A stretch of DNA of 64,000 nucleotides. It comes from Gerris lacustris (Eukaryota; Arthropoda; Insecta; Hemiptera; Gerridae). Below, piece after piece: positions 22,936 to 36,450 of the stretch. The DNA is taken from NCBI GenBank assembly GCA_951217055.1, contig OX578276.1, positions 150,965,388 through 151,029,387 on the forward strand. Reading direction: 5' to 3'. The notes under the pieces are model-generated. The model saw nothing but the letters and a program-made list of their open reading frames with translations, searched no databases and was not told where the DNA came from. Position 1 is the stretch's first letter. Each line of letters opens with the position of its first letter. The translations under genes and the position numbers were made by a program.

Positions 22936-24544
22936 AGAAAGATCGCATAACTTCCATTACCAATTGATAAATAAATGCAACAAAATTAAATTTACTTTTT
23001 CTTTGAAAAGTGTAACTAATATTGTCTAAGTTCTAAAAATTCGGATTTCAAAAGCATTTATTTAAATTGTTTTTAGATGTTTTAGAGTAAGTAGAAGAGA
23101 TTGCTTAATTTTTAGATTATATCATCACATAATTATATCATCTTTCACAGAGTGGATAAAAGAAAAAGAAAAAAAAGATAATAAAGAAATGAATCAGAAA
23201 TTGGTATCTGAGAATTAACCTTCAAGCAACCTTGGGACTAAAAAAAACTAAACGGATCTTACAAACTTACACTCAAAAATCTGTTACATCATATAATAAG
23301 TATACAGTGATAACTTGCCAGACTACGTAAGTTATAATTAAAGAAAAAAAAAAAAAAAAAAAAAAACTATAACATCTCTAAAACTTTAATGTTAGATAAA
23401 AACACGTAATTTAAACGATTTGTCATAAATGTGTAACAAAAAAAACCTACATATTTAGGTAATTTTTCTTCTCTATATTGAAGACATTTCACAACCTTTT
23501 TTGTTGATTAATTGTCAAAATTATTGAGATTAAATGTTTGTATCTCTATTAAACATAACCTCTACTGTAAAGGCTCATTAAAAATTGGGTGACAGACTGA
23601 CACAAACACGGGACCAAAAATGTTTCAATTTTGGAAATCGGAGACAAAAGTATTTCGTTCTAATGAACGATCACATAGCTTCCGTTATCTGCGAAAAGCT
23701 CGGAAGCAAAAACAATTAAAGAGGACAATTAATCAGATATGAAATTTAAATTTCTTTAAAATTTCGCTTACTTTAGTTCATTGATTTGATTATGCCAAAG
23801 TGAATTTGGTCGAAAACAGTGTATATTAAATTCAAGTTATTATAATTGTACGTCGCAGTAAATTGTTCATTTTGACTCGCCAAAACATAATATATAAGGA
23901 GTAAATATATCAGTTAGCAACAGAACACTTTAGGATGACCAAAACCATAAAAAAATGTATTCAGAACCAAATAAAATGTTTATTATTTCTTTTACATTTA
24001 TACGTGGAAACTATCCTTACGTATTATATCAACTCAACGACGTCATAGTAATTACGTTATTCGTCACACCTACTTTATTTATTTTGTATCATCTTATGTT
24101 ACACACACATATATATATATATAACATTCGGCATAACAAAAAATTATGAAATTATTTATTTTCGGTTCTTTGTCCTTGACACATATATTATATTTTTTTG
24201 ACATTAACAAATTGCTTCTCCAGAAAATAAAAAATAACGTAAATGAAATACTAAACGTTCAATGAAGGACAAGATGTATCTTTATATTAAGAGAGTTAAA
24301 AATTAACGTAATTCAGGCCTAAAAATTAAAATAATTAATATTATTATTATTTTAAGTTGTTTTAATAGAATATAAAAAAGTAATAGTACAATTTTAGTAC
24401 AATTTTTAGGCGGAATGAAGTATGTTGTATCAGACATGTGCTGCACTAGCCCTTAAAATGCTGTTTCTGCGTGTGATACGTAGCGAACTTTATCTACCGT
24501 CCCTGTGCTTAAGTAAAACACTTAATTTTATATTTACAACTAGT
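22936..24544. other. AT-rich DNA with a family D fragment
   Basis: The segment 23585-23710 matches the end block of family D in minus orientation (GGTGACAGACTGACACAAAC, then GATCACATAGCTTCCGTTAT). A run of 24 A lies at 23343-23366. Nothing else is recognised. Confidence 0.5.
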
Positions 24545-24845
24545 AGTAGTAAGACCCTAGTACTAGTACTAGGCGGGTAGGACGAACCACTTATTAGAAC
24601 CTAGCAATTAGTCCATCTTTTAGGCCCATTTTACTAGCCCCGTGGTAGAGAGTTGCAGCCACTTCACACATCATTCCTCTGTATATTATACTGCCGAAGC
24701 GAGTATGATGTGATAATTAGTGAGCCATATAAATCAAAGCATCATGGCGAGGGATCGAACTTACGACCTCGTACCGCTCTTGATTCAGTGATGGCCGAGC
24801 AGACGTGGTAAGTAATTTAATCCACACGGCCACGCTGGCTCTCTA
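24545..24845 (-). mobile_element. tRNA-derived SINE
   Basis: Read on the minus strand from about 24845: AGCCAGCGTGGCCGTGTGGA (A-box-like TGGCCGTGTGG), then AGTTCGATCCC (B-box-like) about 65 nt on, followed by a non-tRNA body down to about 24545 with TAGGGTCTTACTAC. The spacing suggests a tRNA with a long variable arm as source. A SINE fits better than a tRNA gene because no closed acceptor stem is seen. Confidence 0.55.
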
Positions 24846-24934
24846 TATTTACAACTAAGTAATAGTAACGGATAATCGGATAATAACAGAAATAAAATAA
24901 TAATAACAGAATAAAGTAATAAAAAAATACCTTT

Positions 24935-24988
24935 GGTGTCGCGGGACATCCGGTACGAACGAAGTTCCTTACATTTTTCATTAAATAT
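24935..24988 (-). repeat. Short interspersed repeat, copy 2
   Basis: The inverted counterpart of 2264-2320 with a few mismatches (GGTGTCGCGGGACATCCGGT to AATGTAAGGAACT in complement). It shows that this block exists without an adjacent family A element. Confidence 0.6.
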
Positions 24989-26407
24989 AAATTATAAAAT
25001 TACACTGCCAAGTACGTATACATTGCTAACTACTTAAACATGGCGGAGTTAGAAAAGAGACAAAATTAAAAGTAACTAACTGTTTATACCTGGCAGAGTT
25101 AAGGCAAAATTAAAAGAAAATCATTATTTGTATAATTAAAGCAAGCGTTTTACTATAAATATATATATTAAATATAAGAAAAAAGTTGATCATGATGAGT
25201 TATAGTGAAAGAGTATGTTTGTTAAAGGAGTTTGGATTGAAATAGGACTGTTTTCTACCTACCCGGCCAATTAATTTAAAATATTATAAAATATATCTCT
25301 TCCCTACTCTACAGCTTCTGCTTGTATCAGGGTAAAATTTTACATGATTATATTTTATTTATTTACAAAACAAAGTGACATCTTTGACATAATATATAAC
25401 AAAAATAATCAAAACAAGTCAAGTAACAGGCTTCCTTAATTACACTTTTTCCCGTCTTGTAAAGCTTACGTTTACGCGAGCGTTGTGCGTGAACGCTTGG
25501 GCGGATAACATTTTCCGACGAACTCAGCCTGGGCATTGGTAAAATGAACATGTGTACCAAATCTGGTTGGATGGATATCTGGTTGGAATACTGGAATGAC
25601 TTCAATTATAATAATTAAGTATTTTTTTAAAAGAATATTTAAAAATGATTTAAATGCTCCTTTAGAATGTTTTAAATTTCAAATGAATCATATTAATTTG
25701 AAATTCTTATAATTTTTTTTTTTTTTTAATAATTTTAATTTAAAATGTGTTATGTAGACGATTCATTCCTGAAATAGTAAGTGGGTGAGTTTTTTAAAAT
25801 GCTGAACTTGGTTTTATGTGTTAAGTTATTATGCAATAAGAAATCTATACTGGTGACTTAGTAAGTCCCAAGCCAAGGGTTCGAGTCTTTCTCGATCATG
25901 CGGCTACCATAAGTAGATGACCTTCAACTGAAGTTCTTTTTTTTTCTTTGAAAAGGATATCAAAGTAAACTGGTTATACTTGTAAAAATCTACCTCAGGC
26001 TATACTTAAAAATCACCCCAGCGTGTTTTGTACAAGAACGTCGACTTTAAGAATAATATTTACTAATAATAATTTCTAAAAACTATTATGATGAAGCTGT
26101 TTTTTCATTATTACATATGGGATGATTAAGAACATCAATTTTATAAATGTACAAATAGATGAGATTCTAATTATTAATGTCAATATAGCACATCAAATTT
26201 TATTACTTTTTATGAGTTCAAATAACATATAAGAAGAGCTTAGTATCAAAGACGGACAAGAGAACATTTCAAAATTTTACAGGAGAGCTGAAAAACTGTA
26301 GCTCAAATTCAACAGGTGCTAGAGCAATGATTTTTTTTCTGTAGATTCTTAATATACTCAAAACTAGTTAGAAGTACTGAAAACGTGAATTTCTTTGATA
26401 TTTTAGC
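24989..26407. other. Intronic DNA with repeat fragments
   Basis: The segment 25455-25605 is a minus-strand fragment of family C (TTACGCGAGCGTTGTGCGTG, TCAGCCTGGGCATTGGTAAA). At 25880-25900 GGGTTCGAGTCT is B-box-like in a tRNA-like setting (GGTGACTTAGTAAGTCCC upstream). The rest is AT-rich. Confidence 0.5.
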
Positions 26408-27224
26408 CAGGGCCGATTTAACTATAGGGGCACGATGGGCACGTGCCCAGGGGCGCAGGAGGTGTGGGGCGCAACTCAAAAGGTTGGGGAGGGGGGGGGG
26501 GATGGCTAAACTTTGCTAGGGCAAAAAATATAAATGGGAATGTGTTTAAAGTAAACTAATTATCCCTTATACATAACCTTATAGCATATACCTGACTCTC
26601 CCAGTAACCAACTGATCGACGGAGAGGAGCTTTTCAGCTCTGATAAAAATAGAAACTGATTTAATAACTTTTACATTTTTACTTGTAATGCAGTTTTTTA
26701 AATAAAATGTGTTACTTATCTATTTTGAATTGTTTGCACTTAATCTCACTATTTTACCAAACAATTTATATGATATTTAATTTTATATCATGTATTATAC
26801 TATGCAAAGTGTAAAAGAAGATTTTTTAATGGAACTTGCCAGCTGCAAAACAACTCAATTATTTGTTTTTTTAGCCCATCTTAGTTAAACTTCAAAATTC
26901 GTCCCCACCAAGGAAAATATGTTTGGAAAACTTATCTTTTTTCACTTAAATTTTCAAAAATTCTCTTCAAAGGAGACCAGACACCCTCTCAGCGGCCCTG
27001 AACATGATTATGTGTCGATTTGCTAGCTGTGACTGTGAAACAAACCTTTAGCAGGGTTACTATAAAAACTTCCAAGTGAAGTGAGAGTAAACTTATCATG
27101 ATTAACTATTAATTTGCTTAATATTAAATATTTATTGCTGAAGCTCGATTAATGATAAATCTACGCTATGCTAAGTTAGTATTATATTATTTACAATGCA
27201 TTCAAAGGGTGGTCGTTTACTTTT

Positions 27225-27415
27225 TGTTCTCGATCTTAAACAAAATCAGATTTATTTTCATCAATATCTCGGAAAATAGATTTTTCCCGGGGAAACGTCT
27301 TATATCGTTAGATTCGTATTTTGATTGTTCAAAGTTTTTGGGAGATAGCGCCTCCAAATTTGGAGCGTAAATTCATTTCTCTATTTCACCTTGGAGTATG
27401 ATTTTTTATATAAAA
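27225..27415 (+). repeat. Family E repeat, diverged fragment inside the hAT element
   Basis: ATATCTCGGAAAATAGATTT, TTTCCCGGGGAAACGTCTTA, TCGTTAGATTCGTATTTTGA and CTCCAAATTTGGAGCG match the order seen at 29640-29830. Confidence 0.65.
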
Positions 27416-27442
27416 TATACCAAACATATTAGGTGTTTTCAT

Positions 27443-28074
27443 TAGCGTTGGGAACCAATCGATTGAAAAAAGTCGACTAAACGGTTGTTTTAAAATATTC
27501 ATTCATTCGGTTGTGGATATCTAGTTTTCATTCGAATGATATCAGTCTATAGTTTGAAGTTGTATTAGTTGTAATTCGGACGTGTATATGATGTGGACGT
27601 GTGTATAACGAGATAACGAGTGTCATGCGCCTTCTCACCGCTCCTCCGCTCTGAGCCCTTCACCGTCGTTCCTTTCCCCTACCCAAAACAAAAAAACGTC
27701 CGAATGAAACATTCGAATGAAAAAGTCGACTGGATTCAGTCTCAGTCTATATTTTTTCATTCGAATGAAAACGATGTCGTAGCAGGCGCTGTAGTTTGGG
27801 AAGAGATAACGAGTTTCAAGCGCCTTCTCACTCTCACCCCCCCCCCCCCCCTCAGCTCTGAGGCCTTTACTGCCTCCACCGTACTTCTCCTATATAAAAA
27901 AAAACCATTCGATTGAAAAATTCGACTTGCGAGTTCAGTCTCGGTTTATATCTTTATTCATATATCCTATACCCGCTATGAGACTGTTTTCAGTCGATTG
28001 AATTCAATCGACTGTTTTTTCCCGAATCGACTTATTCATTCGGTTGTTTTTTCTAGTCGGTTGTCCCAACGCTA
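27443..28074. mobile_element. Nested hAT-like element with 8-bp target duplication
   Basis: Starts TAGCGTTGGGAACC and ends TGTCCCAACGCTA. GTTTTCAT is duplicated exactly at 27435-27442 and 28075-28082. The interior repeatedly contains AGTCGACT, ATTCGAATGA and TCGATTGAA palindromic words and a C run at 27837-27851. It is about 630 bp with no transposase. It inserted after the surrounding hAT element was in place. Confidence 0.88.
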
Positions 28075-28249
28075 GTTTTCATAGAGTGGGGGGGGGGGGG
28101 GGGGGTGCATTGAGACGAGGTGCCCAGGGCGCAGTAAACGTCTAAAACGGGCCTGATTTTAGCTGCTAAATGGAGTTAAGAAGTGGAGTTGTCCGCTTTT
28201 GAAACAAAATTATGTTTAAAATAATGGTTAGAATAATAATATTGGAGAA

Positions 28250-28385
28250 ATATTTTTTTTCACGTTTTTCAGAGTTCTTAGGGGGTAGTGACCCCAAATT
28301 TAGAGCTAAAATTGATTTCTCGATTTCCTCTCGGGTATCATTTTTCTAAACATGTATGACAAAATGGTAGGAGTAGGTATTCAGA
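28250..28385 (+). repeat. Family E repeat, fragment
   Basis: Matches 29750-29880: TTTTTCAGAGTTCTTAGGGG, CCCCAAATTTAGAGCTAAAA, ATTTCTCGATTTC, then ATGTATGACAAAATG. Confidence 0.65.
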
Positions 28386-29439
28386 TGCTAAAGCCCGTAG
28401 TGCATCATAGGAACGAGTTAGTAAAATGCAGCCTCCTGATTGGCTGTTTCGGTTATGTCCACTTTTGAAGCAAAACGTGTGTTGACTTGTCCGTATTTGA
28501 AACAAAACTACAAATATTATTGCATTTTTTACGCCTTTTCTGGTCGTTTTTGATGCAAATGGACAGCAGCATCTGATGCAGCAGCCAAAAATCTATAAGA
28601 AACAATTGATAACTGAAATTCGGAAAAAATGTCGAATGTCCGTCTTTGATATAGTCTTTGATACTAGGCTTCTATTATAAGATGTTTAAATAACATGGTA
28701 TCTATTTATCAATGTAAACATTGCTATTAAATTTATTGTGTTACCTATTTAATTATTAATTTTGTTACCCATTATATTAATTGTGTTTCCTATTATATAT
28801 ATTATATTATATTCTTAATTTCAGATTGAATAATTTGAACACAATCTTCAAATATGAATTATGTCAGAATTATGCAAATATGCGTGTCACGAAAAAGAAG
28901 ATGAAAAAAACAAAAAACCTTGTATAGGAACTTATATAACAAACTATATCAGAGAAAACAAACTACCATGATAAGCTTGTCCAAGATAATTGTACCTAAT
29001 ACTAAACAATGTTTATAATTTTTTTAATTGGACATCTATAATTAAAAACTTCTGTACCATGACTCCATTATTATTATTACTTGTTATTTTAATCCTTCTA
29101 TAATTTTTTTAAAAATTAATTTATACATTTTTTTGTTTGTTTGATATTAAAAAAAAAAACCTCTTTGCTATAATAATGAGTTGAGGCAAGCGTGACGTTA
29201 TTTTTTTTGGGGGGGGGGGGGGGGTGTTGTTTAATCAATATTTCAATAGGATGCAACTTACGAAATTGGATTCTTTATTATAGATCTGTTAAAAAGGAAT
29301 AAATATGGATTTGATTGCAAATACACATTAAAGAATTATTAAAGATGGGAGACTGGCACAGGGGGGGGGGGGGGGGCATTGTCTTTTACGGCACTTAAAC
29401 ACGCACTTCTTATCTAGAAACAAGCGCTCTAACAGTTGA
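28386..29439. other. AT-rich DNA with two G runs
   Basis: Runs of 16 G lie at 29209-29224 and 29361-29376. No gene or repeat family is recognised. Confidence 0.45.
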
Positions 29440-30062
29440 GTTAAGATGGAAAAATCGGTCCGAGACAACTCAGACAAACTTTCTCATATACAAGTTCATA
29501 ATTACTCCAATGTTTTCCATTTATTAGTTTTTGTAAGTGCGTTTAATTATTATTAAAAATTATATCAAAATTTTCCATAAAAACAACTTCTCCAGGGTGG
29601 GGAATCGAACCCGGGGTCTCTCCGTCCACGTTTTTAGCTATTTTCTCAGGAACTAAATTTTTCCCGGGAAAACTGCTTATATCGTTGGATCCGTATTTAA
29701 ATGGACTACATTTTAGAATTTTTTAATCAAAATCGTCGGAACCGTTTTCGAGAAATATTTTTTTTCCACGTTTTTTTCAGAGTTTTTGAGGGGTTGCGCC
29801 CCCAAATTTGGAGCTAAAATTCATTTCTCGATTTCGCCTCGGGGTATGATTTTTCTGAACCTGTATGCCAAATTTCGTCAAAATCGGCACAGTGGTTTAG
29901 GCTCCAGGCGTCTGCACAGACGACAGACGACAGACGACGGACAGACATTTTTTAAAAACCACTTTCTTGGACTCAGGGGACCTCAAAACGTGTAAATCCA
30001 TCAAAATCTCAAAATCGAATTTTCGCGCCATCACAATACTTTCTCTTTATATGAGAAAGTAA
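29440..30062 (+). repeat. Family E repeat, fullest uninterrupted copy
   Basis: Contains a minus-strand tRNA-like T arm at 29595-29635 (GGGTTCGATTCCCC in complement), TTTTCTCAGGAACTAAATTT, GCGCCCCCAAATTTGGAGCT, the core ATGCCAAATTTCGTCAAAAT, a GACGACAGACGACAGAC run, and at the right end a 9-bp hairpin TACTTTCTC..GAGAAAGTA (about 30039-30063). Partial copies lie at 27225, 28250 and 61490. No protein. The terminal hairpin and lack of inverted ends are compatible with a Helitron-type element, but I cannot establish that. Confidence 0.65.
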
Positions 30063-30074
30063 AAATGAATTTTG

Positions 30075-30530
30075 ATCTATCCAAAACATATATAGATTGT
30101 TCTGAGGAACGAATAAACTTTTAGGTCTCCGATTTAATGAAATTTGAATGGTAGGTCATAATTAGATCATTGTTGGTCCAATATAAGTTTCAACCTTCTG
30201 TGATTATTTGTTTCTCTTCTACATGCGCACAAACATACAATTATTTACACCAATAGCTTCAAAAGTACTTATCTGATTTCTATGAAACTTTTATAGTTTA
30301 TTGAAAGTAACCCGCAGATTGCCCTAGATTAATTTGAACCCTCTGCGCTCTTTAACTTTTGCTAAATTGATACTTTAATTTATGTGTAAAAATCCAAACA
30401 ATTTTGACAGGTTAAAAAACCGGGAAAATAATTAGACAAATTAAACAATAATGGATTGTAAAAGCATAAAATCAATAAAGTACGTGATAGGATGCGAGAA
30501 AGCTATGTGTCACACCAATTGACAGTCTAT
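30075..30530 (+). repeat. Interspersed repeat family D, copy 2
   Basis: Shares GTCATAATTAGATCATTGTT, TACATGCGCACAAACATACA, AAAGTACTTATCTGATTT, GAAAGTAACCCGCAGAT and the end block TATGTGTCACACCAATTGAC with 57445-58050. It lacks the first part of the family. Confidence 0.75.
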
Positions 30531-31077
30531 TTTTATTCGTTATAGATTATATATCTGCAATAGTCTACCCTATTTTATCTCTGCTTCATATCAAGGACGT
30601 CTTATCAATTTTAAGAAGGAGGAAAAGAGCTTATTTAGATAACAGGAAAAACCGCAGAGAGAGAACTAGTCGATATATAAGTTATTAATTCGATGTATAT
30701 GTTATCTTTTTTGAAGTGATGTTACTACTGTTCACAGAACTACAGTACTCCTAAAATTAGAATTTTTACTTTTAACAGCATGGGAAAGTCGAAAAACTGG
30801 GAACCAATTAAAGCTCGAGAGTTTGCCGTCTAAATGGTCAAATAATAAAATCTAGAGCTCTGATTGGCTCTCCCTTCATTTTTCCACGATGTCAAAAGTT
30901 AATTTTAATTTTTAGACGACTATAATACAAGATTATTTTTTGAATTAATATACAACAAGATTGTTAGTGAAATAAGTATTTACAATATCAAAAGAACACA
31001 AAATTACAGTAGTAATCATTATATTTACTTCTTTTTTTAACTCAAAGAAAAACCACGTGTAAGATTACAAATATACT

Positions 31078-31078
<1 letters not shown>
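30531..31078. other. Intronic DNA, nothing recognised
   Basis: No structured element. The segment 30780-30900 is less AT-rich with no frame. Confidence 0.4.

Positions 31079-31171
<93 letters not shown>
31079..31171. repeat. (TA)n microsatellite
   Basis: About 92 bp of TA repeat, followed by TTATTATTATT and poly-T. Confidence 0.95.
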
Positions 31172-31173
<2 letters not shown>

Positions 31174-32279
31174 ATATTATTATTCTTATTATTATATATA
31201 TATATAATATATTTTTTTTTTTTTAAAAAAAAAACAAGAAACGTAGATGGAGTATGAAAATAGTTTCACACTCTTCGGTTTTACGGTTCCTTGATTTCCA
31301 ATCTCGCTTTTCACCGAGATAAAACCAAAAAAAAAAAAAAAATGCAATACTACAAGACAATCAGAGCAAAGATAATACGGTGTAGTTAGTGAAAGATGTT
31401 TTTTTTTATCGAAAAATGTTTTTAACTGTTTAAAAATGAATTTCCACTTGGTTGAAAATAATAAAGACATTTTATGTGATCACCTGCATGTACCTAATAT
31501 TATTATTATTATTATTTTTTATTTTTTTTATTTATTTTTTTTTTTTATATTATTCTATTTCTTTGATTAAGTATACATAAATCTCTGAAATTATAAAAAA
31601 ATATTAAATATTAATAAATTAATTATTTAAAATAATTATCTTTATCTGATTAATTTATAATAAAATTTGCAACTATAAATACAATAAATTATATAAATAT
31701 AATTAATTTAAGTATATCCAATTTAAAGAAATCAGTCGTAATTAAAGGAAATTGGATTTAGTTAATTATTAATTTTATAGTTATAGATTGTTTTTAATAG
31801 TCCTCTCTAAAAATGCAAGAAGTGATTTGTGCCGAAGAATATATAAATATAACCCTTTCAAACAATCACTGAGTGTATTAGAATCTTTCTATCTAATTTG
31901 TTGTTATTTATTTTTAACGACTTAAAGTATTTTAATATCATTTCCGCTATTATTTTATTATTTAATTTCATTGTTAGTTTATTTATTTTTAACTAATTAA
32001 ACTAATTGATGATGTAAAAATTATGATATTTTTACTTTCACAAATATTTATTATTGTAAATTTATATTTTATTTTTACATAACAACTTTCATTTCTGTTT
32101 TGTTTCTTTTAAAATAGTTTTTTTTATTTTGACTTTACTTTTTTAACGATTAATAGGAAATTTTTAAAAATAGAAATATATTTGGGAGTCAGAGTTAATA
32201 CCTCATTTAATAAAGTCAAGAAAAATATATTTATATTTTAGGTATATAAAAATATATTATTACTTCCATGAAAATGGAC
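31172..32279. other. AT-rich intronic DNA
   Basis: Simple TTA-type and poly-T/A runs. No gene recognised. Confidence 0.5.
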
Positions 32280-32600
32280 GTATGGTGATACCCTCCAAAA
32301 CGTGATTCCGAGATCTCTGTGAAGGAGGGGTCTTACGGACCCGGGGGTATCATTGAAATCCGTTTCATATACATGTATGTCTGTGCGTACGTATGTATGT
32401 ACGTACGTACGTTCGTTCGGAACTTGAAACCTTTATAACATCGCTTCAAGACATCGTATTGAGATGCGGTTTTCGGCATTTTTTAGAACTTTGGACGGAA
32501 AAACTGATGGCGCAAACCCGAACATCGTAGCTTACGACGTTTCGGAGCTACAGTCACTTAAGCACGAAATCGGTCTGTCGACGATAACTTTAGTAGGCTT
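32280..32600 (+). repeat. Possible interspersed repeat with tetranucleotide run
   Basis: GGACCCGGGGGTATCATTGA is followed by a GTAC/GTAT run (32370-32415), then GGAACTTGAAACCTTTATAA and ACATCGTAGCTTACGACGTT. Single copy here. It is listed because its layout (tetranucleotide run, then a GAA-rich core about 10-50 nt on) resembles families C, D and E. A 13-bp hairpin TTGTACCTATAC..GTATAGGTACAA lies just right, at 32649-32680. Confidence 0.4.
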
Positions 32601-32938
32601 TATTTGATTTCAATTTCCTTTGGGGTATATATGTGTCCTATATGGTAGATTGTACCTATACTTTTGGGTATAGGTACAATACCCAAAGGCGGTTTGGGAG
32701 ATATTGGTTTTTTTAAAGGTTTTTTCGGAACCAAATTGCGGCTAAACTGAAAGTCGTATCGAAAAGCGGATAACACCAGTTTAACCAATTTTAAATAATC
32801 TAAAACTTTTGTCATATTACTTTTTGTCGTAGGACCATCCCTTCTACCTTAAATAGTCATTTTTGTTAAATTCGGTTTTTTGACACCACAACATTTCATG
32901 GAAGTCATGTGTGGGATTTCCACACCGGTACTTATTTA
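32601..32938. other. Intronic DNA with a short hairpin
   Basis: Apart from the hairpin at 32649-32680, nothing recognised. Confidence 0.4.
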
Positions 32939-33130
32939 GGTATTTCTTTAGATGGCTGCTCCCAATGTCTAAAGAAAGAACAGTCTAAAGAAGAACATTC
33001 CGTACACCTTTTTTACATTGTTACTCCCTTTTGTTTTTATTACAAGGGAAGTAACAGTCTAAAGAAGAACATTCTGTACATCTTCTTTAGATTCTTTTTA
33101 TAAGGGATGCAATTGTCTAAAGAAGTGCCG
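32939..33130. mobile_element. Family B miniature element, diverged copy
   Basis: Left end GGTATTTCTTTAGATGGCTG and right end ATTGTCTAAAGAAGTGCC, with inner copies of AACAGTCTAAAGAAGAACAT and CATTGTTACTCCC. The central GGGACAAAGG segment has been lost. The flanks show no clean duplication. Confidence 0.7.
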
Positions 33131-34249
33131 ATTTTCAAATATTAAAACAATCTTTTTTAAACATTGGAACATCTCAAGATACACTAAATAATTCTAAATG
33201 TATATAACAGACTCTCACAGTAGCCTTTAGTAACGGTTATATTTTGAAATTATATTTAGAAATTGGGAGATTACAAAAATCTTTATTCCCTTGATTGTTC
33301 ATAATATTTAATATGTACTCTATTATTTACTAGTTGATTTTATTACTTTTAATTTTTATTTAACGTCTGTTACCCTTGGTTTTTGTTTTCATTTGTTGAA
33401 GATCGACGATTTCGTATTGTCTTTTATTGTATTTCACAGAAGGGTATGAGAATGAACAGTTTTAAGGAAAAAAGAATAAAAGGTGAAGGTGTGTGAATTT
33501 TGGATTTATTTTAAAATCCTTTCTTAATGGAGATTCTAAACGCAAAATCAAGATTACTTCGTTATTTTTCTTTATTCTTCAATGAATGTTGCGATTCATT
33601 TATCGCAAACGAGGTATTACAATGTCGGAGTAGTAGTTACTCATTCGAATGTTCTTTTTTTCCTCTATTGTTTTTTTTTTACTAGTTTAAAAACTAACGA
33701 GAAGATCTGCCGAAGTGAAAAAATAAACCATTGTTAGAAACTTTAAGAAGGACAAGGGGCGACGACCCTCGTCCAAATTTGATGCGGGAGTTGATTCCAT
33801 TGTTTAGGGCTTTTGATTCTTTCTTGATGTCCATCAGGAAATAGAGATGAATACTCGTTTGGATGGATCATCTTGGAAATACATGGTCAGGCTGGACAAT
33901 AAAGTTGTTTTTTTCTTTTTAGTACAACAATGAATTCGAATTCGGATTGTCTAGATCCATACAAATCATGATCATCATGTCAGTCTTGCAATTCTTCTGA
34001 TAATCTTATGTACGTTGCGCATTTCTTTTTCATCCCAACTAGTTCTTTAATCCTTTTTATGTAAAGGGTTCAAGATGATGGTCATTGATCTTACAGTAGG
34101 GTTGAAGCATATTATTTTCTAGAGATGATGTTGAAGGAATGATTTGAAATTAATTTGGCAGCATTGTGGGATCACAATTATTGAACCTCTGTCTTAATTT
34201 CTACACTGGTTTCATTTTGCGCAATTCGACTTGATTCGTATGCACTAAA
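33131..34249. other. Intronic DNA, mostly single-copy in the window
   Basis: The segment 33380-34100 is less AT-rich and shows no repeat family. It ends in a segment (34098-34178) that is duplicated at 34299-34380. No open reading frame of note. Confidence 0.4.
34098..34178 (+). repeat. Direct repeat of about 80 bp, left copy
   Basis: AAGCATATTATTTTCTAGAG and GAAGGAATGATTTGAAATTA, then GGCAGCATTGTGGGATCACA. The same run recurs at 34299-34380 with few differences, one copy outside and one inside the TIR element that starts at 34250. Confidence 0.85.
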
Positions 34250-35317
34250 GCCTGGTTTACACGATGCCAATGGGCGAGACAATTGTCAGAAGACAAGGGT
34301 CGAAGCATATTATTTTCTTGAGATGATGTTGAAGGAATGATTTGAACTTAATTTGGCAGCATTGTGGAATCACAATTAAGAAGACAGTCGATTGGCATGA
34401 AATTATTGGCTTCGTGTAAACTCTTTAGGCCAATCGTCTAGCCAATTGTCCAGCTAATTGGGGTGGCAAGCCATTGTCTTGAGGAGAAGGTTGAGGACGA
34501 TCTTCTGGGCCCAGCTACGAGATCCGGATGATGTGAAGCTCCTCCACCACCGGATTTCAGTATTGGCGCCGGATGATCGAGATAGGACAGATGCGTCGTG
34601 CCAATCAAAGATACAGTTTCTCTCTTTGCTCATTATTATTTTCTTCTTTTGGGTTTTAGTCCAACTGCCAGGGTTATTAAAGGACGAGGATTATCCGGCC
34701 ACTTTACTCATCTACTCGATGAGATCATCAGGGTGAAACATGTCTCACCTCCCTGGGATTCGAACTCACAGCCGGGATTTAGACCTTGGTGTCAGAGTCG
34801 TTATTATTTTATACTCATTATTATTATTGCTTGTATTTTGTTAATTTAATCTATGTTTCCTCTTAGTACGGCTCCGAAGTAGAATGATGAAACCAATTTC
34901 GATTTTGTTGAGCTATATGTTGAAATTAGATGTGGGATATTTGTAAGATAAAAATGCACGTCAAACGGCACTCGTGATAATTGCCGATAAAATGAACATC
35001 GAAGAATTCAGTGTGTATGAGATGAACGTAAAAATTAAGTATTTTTGAGGCCCTTTCAATATTGAATATGTAAAACAACAAAAAAGTGCTATATATGGTT
35101 GTGATCAGCGAATTGAATGTCCTCGTAATTCCTCATAGGACATAGCAAACGATGCGCACTCGGCAATTTCTCGACGTCTTCTGACAGGACAATTTATATC
35201 CCCATAACGGTAAACGTATTATTTTTAACTGGACTGGCCAGCGATTGTCCCGCAATCCGTAAGGACAATTATTGTCCCCGACAGTTGTCTCACGAATTGG
35301 CATCGTGTAAACCAGGC
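34250..35317. mobile_element. TIR DNA transposon relic (about 1.07 kb)
   Basis: The terminal inverted repeat GCCTGGTTTACACGATGCCA (34250-34271) pairs with 35296-35317, and GACAATTGTC/GACAGTTGTC follows inside. Similar GCCTGGTTTACAC ends occur on PIF/Harbinger-type elements, but I see no clean 3-bp target duplication, so the superfamily is open. Inside are a minus-strand tRNA-like B box (GGGATTCGAACTC at about 34756) and GC-richer frames at 34458-34736 that I cannot identify. Confidence 0.65.

Positions 35318-36450
<1,133 letters not shown>

Larger units (their letters stand above)
26408..28155. mobile_element. hAT-like element with 8-bp target duplication (host of a nested hAT)
   Basis: Begins CAGGGCCGATTTAACTATAG and ends AACGGGCCTG. 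ATTTTAGC is duplicated exactly at 26400-26407 and 28156-28163. CAGGG termini with 8-bp duplications define hAT transposons. GGGGCACGATGGGCACGTGC follows the left end, and GGTGCCCAGGGCGCAG precedes the right end. A family E fragment (27225-27415) and a second hAT (27443-28074) lie inside. No transposase frame is present. An internal GCGGCCCTG at about 26990 mimics a right end but lacks the duplication. Confidence 0.88.

Noticed and set aside
26990..26999. AGCGGCCCTG as the right end of a shorter hAT starting at 26408
   Set aside because: Its flank (AACATGAT) does not match ATTTTAGC, whereas the end at 28155 has an exact 8-bp duplication.
34458..34849. Two overlapping plus-strand frames inside the 34250-35317 element as transposase
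   Set aside because: No DDE/D motif or helix-turn-helix is visible, and the frames overlap a tRNA-like segment.
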